Below, piece by piece: positions 7,490 through 13,118 of a stretch of DNA of 17,988 bases (its first letter is position 1; each line of letters opens with the position of its first letter). Source of the DNA: Hyphomicrobiales bacterium (GTDB taxonomy: Bacteria; Pseudomonadota; Alphaproteobacteria; Rhizobiales; Xanthobacteraceae). Location: the NCBI GenBank assembly GCA_016201085.1, contig JACQDO010000468.1, positions 1-17,988 of the forward strand. Reading direction: 5' to 3'. The notes beneath the pieces were generated by a model. That model saw only the letters and a program-made list of their open reading frames with translations, made no database searches and was not told the DNA's origin. A program made the translations under genes and the position numbers.

Positions 7490-8560
7490 TTAGCTGTGGA
7501 TCGCCCGGCGCAATTTCATGACATAGCCGATCACTTCGGCAACCGCCTTGTAGTGCTCGGGGGGAATCGCTTCGTCGATCTCGATGGTGGCATGCAGCGC
7601 GCGGGCCAGCGGCGGGTTCTCGACCACGGGAACGGCGTTTTCGGCGGCGACCTGCCTGATCTTCTGGGCCAACAAATCGACGCCCTTGGCGACGCAGATT
7701 GGCGCTTCCATGCCGCGCTCGTATTGCAGGGCGATGGCATAATGGGTCGGATTGGTGATGACCACCGTCGCCTTGGGCACCGCCGCCATCATACGCCGGC
7801 GCGACTTGCTCTGGCGCAGCTGCCGCATCTTGCCTTTGATGGCCGGATCGCCTTCGGTGTGTTTGAACTCCTCTTTGAGTTCCCGCAGCGACATTTTCTG
7901 CTTCTCGTACCACTGCCGGTACTGAAACAGATAATCGGCGGCCGCCACGATAGCCATGATGGCGACCACGGCGCCGAGCAGCTTGAGCGCCAGCGACTGC
8001 ACTAGCGCCAGCATGACGGCCAGGTCGCTGCGCACCAGCCCTTCGAGCCGATCGCGCTCCGGCCACATCAGCGCGGTCAGCACGCTGCCGATCAGCACCA
8101 GCTTAACGAGGCCCTTCGCGAAGTTGGCGAGCGCGTGCATGGAGAACAGCCGCTTCAAGCCCGCAAGCGGAGAAATCTTGGAGAACTTGGGCGCCAGCGA
8201 CTCGTACGACCACACCAGTTTGTGCTGAATTAGGTTGCCGCATAGCGCCGCCAGGATCAGCAGCAGGAACGGAATGGCGGCGGCGGCGATCATTTCACCG
8301 CCGATTTTCTGGAACAGCCGCGGCAGTGCCTGACCCTCCAACGAAATATCGTATGAATTGGCGAGCAGTCCACGCATGGTGATGGACAGGTCCTTGCTCA
8401 TGCCGCCGGAGAACGCCATCAGTACCAGCATGGCGCCGGCGATGATGAACCAGGTGTTGACCTCATGGCTCTTGACCACGTCGCCGCGCTTGAGCGCATC
8501 CTCCAAGCGCTTTTGCGTAGGTTCCTCTGTTTTATCGGTGCTGTCGCTGTCTTCGGCCAT
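7490..8560 (-). CDS. flhB: FlhB, flagellar export gate and specificity switch
   Basis: A 356-residue inner-membrane component of the flagellar type III export gate. The N-terminal KTEEPTQKRLEDALKRGDVVKS is the family signature and is followed by four membrane helices (about 38-55, 90-110, 140-165 and 183-208). The cytoplasmic C-terminal domain carries the autocleavage site N270-P-T-H273, which splits to switch export from rod/hook to filament substrates, followed by the usual HYAIALQY and IPPEHYKAVAEVIGYVMKL. It lies 12 bases after fliR and shares its strand and probably its transcript. GGGAG six bases upstream supports the ATG at 8560. Length and all hallmarks are normal. Confidence 0.97.
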   Translation of the reverse strand: MAEDSDSTDKTEEPTQKRLEDALKRGDVVKSHEVNTWFIIAGAMLVLMAFSGGMSKDLSITMRGLLANSYDISLEGQALPRLFQKIGGEMIAAAAIPFLLLILAALCGNLIQHKLVWSYESLAPKFSKISPLAGLKRLFSMHALANFAKGLVKLVLIGSVLTALMWPERDRLEGLVRSDLAVMLALVQSLALKLLGAVVAIMAIVAAADYLFQYRQWYEKQKMSLRELKEEFKHTEGDPAIKGKMRQLRQSKSRRRMMAAVPKATVVITNPTHYAIALQYERGMEAPICVAKGVDLLAQKIRQVAAENAVPVVENPPLARALHATIEIDEAIPPEHYKAVAEVIGYVMKLRRAIHS

Positions 8561-8572
8561 GCGCGCTCCCGG

Positions 8573-9343
8573 TCAACTATGCGGCGCAAGTTCGCCGAGC
8601 ACGCCTTCGAGATAGCCGGTGAAGGTGCCCATCATGGTGCCGACCACCAGTAACAACAGCAGCAGGCCGAGCAGGATCGACAGTGGCAGGCCGATAAAGA
8701 ACACCTGCATCTGCGGCATCAGCCGCGACAGGATGCCGAGCCCGAGATTAAACAGCAGCCCGAACGCCAGGAACGGCGCCGACAGCTGGATACCTATCTT
8801 GAACGACGTGGCGACGACGCGGGTCACATGCTGCGCCGTGTCGCCGATCAACGGAACCTCGCCCGGCGCAAATATAGTGTAGCTGTCGTTTATCGCCGCG
8901 ATCACCAGGTGATGCAGATCGGTGGCGAAGATCAGCGTGATGCCGAGCACGGAGAGAAAATTGCCGACCAGCACGCCCTGCTGGTTCTGGGTGGGATCGA
9001 CCGCGGTGACGAAGCCAAGGCCGAGCTGCTGGGCGACGACAAAGCCGGCGACCTGCAACGCGGAAATCGCCATCCGTGCGGTCAAGCCCAGCACAGCGCC
9101 GACCAGCAGTTCCTGGAACAGCACCAAAAGCACCGGCCCGAGCGCCTTGAGATCGACGGTATAGGCGGCCTGATGCGCCGGCAACAGGATGGCGGTGAGC
9201 ACCAGCGCCATCGCCAACCGCACCCGTGCCGGCAAATTCATTTCGCCGATACCGGGCAGCAACATGACCATGGTGCCGACGCGCGCGAACGTCAGCAGGA
9301 AGGCGGCGGCGAGCGCCGGCAGGAAGGAGATATCGACGCGCAT
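8573..9343 (-). CDS. fliR: FliR, flagellar export gate protein
   Basis: A 256-residue polytopic inner-membrane protein of the FliPQR export gate. It starts with a hydrophobic helix followed by FARVGTMVMLLPGIGEMNLPARVRLAMAL, the family signature. The middle segment LGLGFVTAVDPTQNQQGVLVGNFLSVLG is strongly conserved in FliR, and the C-terminal hydrophobic stretches end in VGTMMGTFTGYLEGVLG. About six membrane segments can be seen. The length is typical. It lies between fliQ, 67 bases upstream, and flhB, 12 bases downstream. The gap to fliQ is filled by a 49-bp palindromic repeat, unlike the tighter spacing elsewhere in the cluster. The ribosome site is weak (GAGAAA). Confidence 0.96.
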   Translation of the reverse strand: MRVDISFLPALAAAFLLTFARVGTMVMLLPGIGEMNLPARVRLAMALVLTAILLPAHQAAYTVDLKALGPVLLVLFQELLVGAVLGLTARMAISALQVAGFVVAQQLGLGFVTAVDPTQNQQGVLVGNFLSVLGITLIFATDLHHLVIAAINDSYTIFAPGEVPLIGDTAQHVTRVVATSFKIGIQLSAPFLAFGLLFNLGLGILSRLMPQMQVFFIGLPLSILLGLLLLLLVVGTMMGTFTGYLEGVLGELAPHS

Positions 9344-9358
9344 AACTTATTTCTCTTT

Positions 9359-9407
9359 GCGCATGATGTTGTCCGAAAACCGGTTCCCACTTTTCGGGAT
9401 CATGCGC
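9359..9407. repeat. 49-bp RIME-like palindromic intergenic repeat
   Basis: Imperfect palindrome filling the fliQ-fliR gap. The outer arms GCGCATGAT and ATCATGCGC match perfectly over nine bases, inner arms CCGAAAA and TTTTCGG match over seven, and AACCGGTT lies in the middle. The phrases CCGGTTCCCACTTTTCGG and GGGATCATGC are ones I recognise from an abundant Rhizobiales intergenic repeat, similar to the Rhizobium-specific intergenic mosaic elements (RIME). In RNA it would form a hairpin inside the flagellar transcript, which could influence mRNA decay or relative expression of the flanking genes; that is inference. Confidence 0.85.
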
Positions 9408-9410
9408 TTA

Positions 9411-9674
9411 TCACCCGCCGGCGATGCGGGCGGCTATCCGCAGCATCTCGGCGTGCAGTTTTTCGGCCATGAACGGCAGGGCGACCAGCAGCGATATGAA
9501 AATCGCCAAGATTTTCGGCACGAAGGCGAGGGTCATTTCCTGGATTTGGGTGAGCGCCTGCAGCAGTGAAATGGCGATGCCTACGCCCAAGCCCACCAGC
9601 ATGACCGGCGCCGAAACGACGATCAGCGTGTAAATCGCGTCGCGCGCGACGTCGAGAACTTCCGGTCCGGTCAT
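9411..9674 (-). CDS. fliQ: FliQ, flagellar export gate protein
   Basis: An 87-residue inner-membrane hairpin protein, one of the FliPQR gate subunits. It has two helices (about 14-38 and 50-72), with the conserved ISLLQALTQIQEMTLAFVPKI in between, which is diagnostic of FliQ. The length is normal. GGAGAG is found seven bases upstream of the ATG at 9674. It lies between fliE and fliR, and, unusually, is flanked on both sides by palindromic repeats (9359-9407 downstream and 9719-9747 upstream). Confidence 0.96.
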   Translation of the reverse strand: MTGPEVLDVARDAIYTLIVVSAPVMLVGLGVGIAISLLQALTQIQEMTLAFVPKILAIFISLLVALPFMAEKLHAEMLRIAARIAGG

Positions 9675-9718
9675 CTACGCTCTCCGCTGTCGTCCGTGCT
9701 TGCTTTATGCCCGCTGGA

Positions 9719-9747
9719 GCCTGCCCCCCGCGCAGGCGGGGGCGGGC
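9719..9747. repeat. GC-rich palindrome between fliE and fliQ
   Basis: Inverted repeat with arms CCCCCGC and GCGGGGG around GCAG, extended outward by about five more near-pairs with one bulge. The core (9726-9741) is the reverse complement of the 16-base core at 16-31, so both belong to the same short repeat family. It lies in the 83-base gap between fliE and fliQ. The minus strand has no T-run after it, so transcription probably continues. Confidence 0.7.
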
Positions 9748-9757
9748 ATGACAGCAA

Positions 9758-10081
9758 CTAGATCGGCATCTTCATGATTTCTTCGTAGGCGGCGATCACC
9801 TTGTCGCGCACTGCCACCACGGCATCGATGGCAACTTCGGTCTCCGCCACGGCGGTGACCACGTCCACCATGTTGGAATTGCCGTTGGCCATGGCGCGCG
9901 TCTGCATGTCGGATTTGCGGCCGGTCTCGCTGACGGCGGTTATGGCTTCCTTGAGCACGGAGGCAAAGCTCGTCTCGCTGTTGCCCGCGATCCCCGGCGG
10001 ACGCGCGAGCGTAAGCGAAGGATCGGCGGCAAGGCGCGCGATGTTGGCATAGGCGCTGGCGGCGGCGAGCGGGGTGGCCAT
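9758..10081 (-). CDS. fliE: FliE, hook-basal body adaptor
   Basis: A 107-residue protein that joins the MS ring and export gate to the proximal rod, and is itself exported without a signal peptide. The C-terminal half is typical: SFASVLKEAITAVSETGRKSDMQTRA, then MVDVVTAVAETEVAIDAVVAVRDKVIAAYEEIMKMPI, the conserved helix pair with the usual IMKMPI ending. The N-terminal half is variable and Ala-rich, as in the family. It lies 24 bases after flgC. AAGGA about ten bases upstream supports the ATG at 10081. Confidence 0.95.
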   Translation of the reverse strand: MATPLAAASAYANIARLAADPSLTLARPPGIAGNSETSFASVLKEAITAVSETGRKSDMQTRAMANGNSNMVDVVTAVAETEVAIDAVVAVRDKVIAAYEEIMKMPI

Positions 10082-10105
10082 GCTGGTTCAGTCCTTGTAT
10101 TTTTT

Positions 10106-10516
10106 TCAGGCTTTGAGGATATCCATGGTGCGCATCATCATGCGCCGGGTGGCGCTGATCACGTTGACGTTGGCTTCATAGGACCGCTGCGCCTCGCGCA
10201 TGTCGGTCATTTCTATCAGCGGATTGACGTTGGGATATTTAACGTAGCCGTTGCTGTCGGCCGCTGGATGCCCCGGCTCGTATTTCAGGCGGAACTCGGA
10301 ACTGTCGGTGCGCACCTTGCCGAGCTCCACCACGCGGGCATCGATCATGTGATCGAGCTGGCTGACGAAAGTCGGCACCTTGCGCCGATACGGATCGGCG
10401 CCTGACGATGTCGGCGTCGAATCGGCATTGGCGATATTTTCCGATATGATACGCATGCGGCCTGCCTGCGCGCGCAAGCCGGACGCGGCGATCGACATGG
10501 CTTTCATGAAATCCAT
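10106..10516 (-). CDS. flgC: FlgC, proximal rod protein
   Basis: A 136-residue proximal rod subunit, exported through the flagellar apparatus to the periplasm. The N-terminus MKAMSIAASGLRAQAGRMRIISENIANADSTPT carries the rod/hook family signature, and the C-terminus (MTDMREAQRSYEANVNVISATRRMMMRTMDIL) forms the matching helix. Both coiled ends are intact, and the length is normal. AAGGAGAG lies just upstream of the ATG. It lies between flgB, 27 bases upstream, and fliE, 24 bases downstream, on the same strand. Confidence 0.97.
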   Translation of the reverse strand: MDFMKAMSIAASGLRAQAGRMRIISENIANADSTPTSSGADPYRRKVPTFVSQLDHMIDARVVELGKVRTDSSEFRLKYEPGHPAADSNGYVKYPNVNPLIEMTDMREAQRSYEANVNVISATRRMMMRTMDILKA

Positions 10517-10543
10517 CGAGGCTCTCCTTCAGGCAAGATTGGG

Positions 10544-10951
10544 TTAGCGCTTGCCGAGCGCGGTCTTGATGATATAGAGGCTGCGGGTGTAGAGCGCGGT
10601 CGCCGCCTGATAGTCCATCTGATTGGCGGCTACCTTCATCATCTCTTCCTCGAGGTTCACCGAATTGCCCCCCGGACGCACCTCGTAATTGCCCTTCTCG
10701 GTACGGAACGATGAGCCGCCCAAGAACGCGCTGCCGATGTGTCTGTTCTCGGTGCGCGCGAGCGAGACGCTCGACACCGCGGCGGGAGTGATCGGGGTGG
10801 AATCGTCGAATTTCAGCGCCTTGAGATCGCGCCCGCGGTAATTCGGCGTGTCGGAATTGGCGACGTTCTCGGACAGTACACGCTGGCGTTCCTGCGCCCA
10901 TTCCATCCGGGTGCGCAGCATCGAGAGGATCGGAATATCGGTGATGGCCAT
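10544..10951 (-). CDS. flgB: FlgB, proximal rod protein
   Basis: A 135-residue proximal rod protein and the first gene of the flgB-flgC-fliE-fliQ-fliR-flhB-cckA cluster. The rod signature RVLSENVANSDTPNYRGRDLKAL is intact, as is the C-terminal helix NQMDYQAATALYTRSLYIIKTAL. The product is exported by the flagellar system. The 289 bases before it, shared with the divergent fliO, hold a CtrA-like box at 11033-11049 and a candidate -10 at 11010-11015. These give a leader of about 50 bases. It is a single-copy gene in this window with no sign of damage. Confidence 0.96.
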   Translation of the reverse strand: MAITDIPILSMLRTRMEWAQERQRVLSENVANSDTPNYRGRDLKALKFDDSTPITPAAVSSVSLARTENRHIGSAFLGGSSFRTEKGNYEVRPGGNSVNLEEEMMKVAANQMDYQAATALYTRSLYIIKTALGKR

Positions 10952-11009
10952 GGCGTCCCCGCGAAGGTTCCCGTCGGCGGCCGGATCCGTTCGCCGGATG
11001 CGGCCGCAC

Positions 11010-11049
11010 TAGGCAGACTTTGCCGGGCGTATGGTTAATGGCGGGTAAA
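11010..11049 (-). promoter_or_regulatory. CtrA-like box and promoter for the flgB cluster
   Basis: On the minus strand, TTTA-N7-TTAACC (11049-11033) matches the CtrA consensus TTAA-N7-TTAACC in all but one half-site base (TTTA for TTAA). Its TTAACC half overlaps the -35 position, and after exactly 17 bases comes TGCCTA (11015-11010) as a possible -10. Transcription would start near 11003, about 50 bases before the flgB ATG. A CtrA half-site overlapping -35 is the arrangement known for CtrA-activated flagellar promoters in Caulobacter. Confidence 0.55.
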
Positions 11050-11139
11050 GGAATAACGACGGAGCGCCGCCAGCGTCATCAATTTACCATTGTTAACGGT
11101 TCGAAATCAGGCCGGATATGCGGAACATGGCATTATTTG

Positions 11140-11179
11140 TTAATGCTCTGTTAGTATTCAGGGCGGCAAATTGTACCTA
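11140..11179 (+). promoter_or_regulatory. CtrA-like box and promoter for fliO-fliP
   Basis: TTAATGCTCTGTTAG (11140-11154) matches TTAA-N7-TTAA with one change in the last base. The second half-site overlaps the -35 position (11151-11156), and after 17 bases comes TACCTA (11174-11179) as a possible -10. Transcription would start near 11186, about 58 bases before the FliO ATG. A GATTC at 11200-11204 in the leader matches the CcrM methylation motif GANTC. The layout mirrors the flgB promoter on the other strand. Confidence 0.5.
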
Positions 11180-11243
11180 ACGGTATTAACCATTCGGGTG
11201 ATTCCCGCCCGAGTACCGCCAGCACCACGCACGGAGCGCATTG

Positions 11244-12314
11244 ATGTTCGACCTGTTCGGCTCGGAGATGCCGATGGCATTGAAGTTCTTCATTGCCTTC
11301 GCGGTCGTTCTTGGCCTGATCGGACTCACCGCCTGGCTGGTGCGCCGCTTCGCCGGCAATCGACTCGGCAACGCCGCCGCGCGCGGACGCCAACCACGGC
11401 TGGCGGTGATCGATGCGGCAACCGTCGACGCGCGCCGCCGCCTGGTGCTGATCCGCCGCGACAATATCGAACACCTGCTGATGATCGGCGGTCCGACCGA
11501 TTTGGTGGTCGAACCCAATATCGTGCGCGCGGTCGGCTCTCGCGAAGTCACGCGCGAGCCTGCCCGCGTCGAGCCAAGCGTCGGCCGGCCGGCGCCGGTG
11601 GTCGAAAGCCCGCGACCGGTTGAAAGCGCTTGGCCACTTCAGCCGCTGAGCGAACCGGTCCAGGTTCCGCCGCCGCGTCCCTATCGCTCGACGGCGACCG
11701 AGGAGCCTTGGCACGCGCCGGAGCCGGGCGCGCGTCCGCGTCCCGCCGACAGCCTCACCGGGCTCGCCGCCGAATTGTCGACACGCCTCAATCCGCCCGA
11801 ACTGCCCGCGCCACCGCCGCCGCGTCATGAACCGGCGCCGCGCGCCAGTGCCGCACTCACGGTACCCGCCGAGCCGGCAGCGCCAGCGCAGAACGATCAT
11901 AATCTCGCGGAGATGGCCCAGCAGCTTGAAGCGGCGCTTCGTCGCGCACCGGTCAGCGAGCCGCCGGCCGTGCCGCCGCCCGCCGCATCACCCCGGCCGG
12001 AACCGCTGGCGCGTGCGCCGATGCGCGAATTCAAGCCGCGCGCCGAGCCCAAGCTTGAAGTGAAATTCGAACCCAAAATCGAACCTAAACCCGAAGCAAA
12101 ATTTGAACCTAAGTTCGAGCCGAAGCTCGAGCCCATTGCGGAAACCAAATTCGAGCCCAAACTCGAACCGAAGTTTGAAGCGAAGTTCGAGCCCAAAATC
12201 GAGCCCAAAATCGAGCCTAAGCCTGAGCCCAAGCCCGAGCCGGCGCAGAATCTGTACGACAATCTTGAACAGGAGATGGCCAGTTTGCTCGGCCGTCCGT
12301 CCGGAAAATCGTGA
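11244..12314 (+). CDS. fliO: FliO-like flagellar export assembly protein with long tail
   Basis: A 356-residue protein whose first 100 residues are FliO-like: a periplasmic start, one membrane helix (14-33, then RRF), and the compact cytoplasmic domain PRLAVIDAATVDARRRLVLIRRDNIEHLLMIGGPTDLVVE. FliO helps FliP assemble into the export gate. The remaining 250 residues are Pro-rich and probably disordered. They contain a Glu-Pro-Lys tandem repeat at 268-333 and short amphipathic helices near 171-182, 221-232 and 339-350. The tail makes it far longer than enterobacterial FliO. The ATG at 11244 is seven bases after GGAG; a TTG at 11241 is less likely. Its TGA overlaps the fliP GTG (GTGA), implying coupled translation. 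Confidence 0.88.
   Translation: MFDLFGSEMPMALKFFIAFAVVLGLIGLTAWLVRRFAGNRLGNAAARGRQPRLAVIDAATVDARRRLVLIRRDNIEHLLMIGGPTDLVVEPNIVRAVGSREVTREPARVEPSVGRPAPVVESPRPVESAWPLQPLSEPVQVPPPRPYRSTATEEPWHAPEPGARPRPADSLTGLAAELSTRLNPPELPAPPPPRHEPAPRASAALTVPAEPAAPAQNDHNLAEMAQQLEAALRRAPVSEPPAVPPPAASPRPEPLARAPMREFKPRAEPKLEVKFEPKIEPKPEAKFEPKFEPKLEPIAETKFEPKLEPKFEAKFEPKIEPKIEPKPEPKPEPAQNLYDNLEQEMASLLGRPSGKS
12045..12242 (+). repeat. Tandem Glu-Pro-Lys coding repeat in fliO
   Basis: A degenerate 12-base coding repeat encodes four-residue units of the type EPK-x, where x is F, I, L or P, with occasional EAK and EVK variants. About 16 units run from residue 268 to 333 of FliO. The third codon positions vary (GAG/GAA, CCC/CCT/CCG, AAG/AAA), which suggests an old array kept by selection on the protein rather than a recent slippage event. 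Confidence 0.88.
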
Positions 12315-13069
12315 CAGGTCTTTCCGACCGCCGTGTTCGTCTTTTGACGGTGGCGGTTGGGGTAGCTGGGCTGGTGCTGACGGCGACGACGCCGGCGGCC
12401 GCGCAGGACATCAGCGTCAATTTCGGACAGGGCGGCGGTCTCACCGAGCGCGTGTTCCAGATGATCGCGCTGCTCACGGTGCTGTCGTTGGCGCCGTCCA
12501 TTCTCGTGATGATGACGTCGTTCACCCGTATCGTGGTGGTGCTGTCGCTGCTGCGTACCGCGCTCGGCACCGCCACCGCACCGCCCAACGCGGTGATCGT
12601 CTCGCTCGCGCTCTTCCTCACCGCCTTCGTGATGGGACCGGCGCTGCAGCGCGCCTATGACACCGGCATCCGCCCGCTGGTCGCCAACGAGATCTCCGCC
12701 GAGCAGGCGTTCGAACGCGGCACCGTGCCGTTGCGCGCCTTCATGCAGAAAAACGTGCGCGAGAAGGACCTCAAGCTGTTCGTCGACATGGCGAAGGAAG
12801 CCGAACCCGCCAAGCCGGAAGATATATCGCTGCGCGTGCTGGTGCCGGCCTTCATGATCTCCGAACTCAAGCGCGCCTTCGAGATCGGCTTTCTGTTGTT
12901 CGTGCCGTTCCTGATCATCGACCTGGTGGTGGCGTCGGTGCTGATGTCGATGGGCATGATGATGTTGCCGCCGGTGGTGGTGTCGCTGCCGTTCAAGCTG
13001 ATCTTTTTCGTGCTGGTGTACGGCTGGAGCCTGGTGGCCGGCTCGCTGATCCAGAGCTACGGCAGTTAA
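12311..13069 (+). CDS. fliP: FliP, flagellar export gate protein
   Basis: A 252-residue subunit of the FliPQR export gate in the inner membrane. It has a cleavable signal (LLTVAVGVAGLVLTATTPAAA, cleavage before QD), as FliP normally does. The signature regions are complete: TVLSLAPSILVMMTSFTRIVVVLSLLRTALGT, then PLRAFMQKNVREKDLKLF, then VLVPAFMISELKRAFEIGFLLFVPFLIIDLVVASVLMSMGMMMLPP, and the LPFKLIFFVLVYGWSLVAGSL end. The GTG start at 12311 overlaps the fliO stop as GTGA, so translation is probably coupled. It is separated from fliQ, fliR and flhB, which lie on the other strand. It converges with the 1248-residue gene across 49 bases, with no clear terminator between. Confidence 0.96.
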   Translation: MTGLSDRRVRLLTVAVGVAGLVLTATTPAAAQDISVNFGQGGGLTERVFQMIALLTVLSLAPSILVMMTSFTRIVVVLSLLRTALGTATAPPNAVIVSLALFLTAFVMGPALQRAYDTGIRPLVANEISAEQAFERGTVPLRAFMQKNVREKDLKLFVDMAKEAEPAKPEDISLRVLVPAFMISELKRAFEIGFLLFVPFLIIDLVVASVLMSMGMMMLPPVVVSLPFKLIFFVLVYGWSLVAGSLIQSYGS

Positions 13070-13118
13070 AACAACCAGTGCTGGAATACCGTCCGGCACA
13101 AGCCACTCAGGGCCTCAA

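Noticed and set aside
11084..11102. TTTACCATTGTTAACGG between flgB and fliO considered as a third CtrA box
   Set aside because: The spacing between the half-sites is six bases rather than seven, and the first half is degenerate.
11897..13099. A 400-codon minus-strand open frame opposite fliO and fliP
   Set aside because: It is antisense to two well-supported genes. Its His/Arg/Gln- and Ser-rich composition, including a long Leu/Gly/Ser tract that mirrors the EPK repeat, is what the opposite strand of GC-rich genes gives.
13070..13118. Possible bidirectional terminator between fliP and the large gene
   Set aside because: The only pairing found (GTGCTGG with CCGGCAC) has a mismatch and no T-run on either strand.
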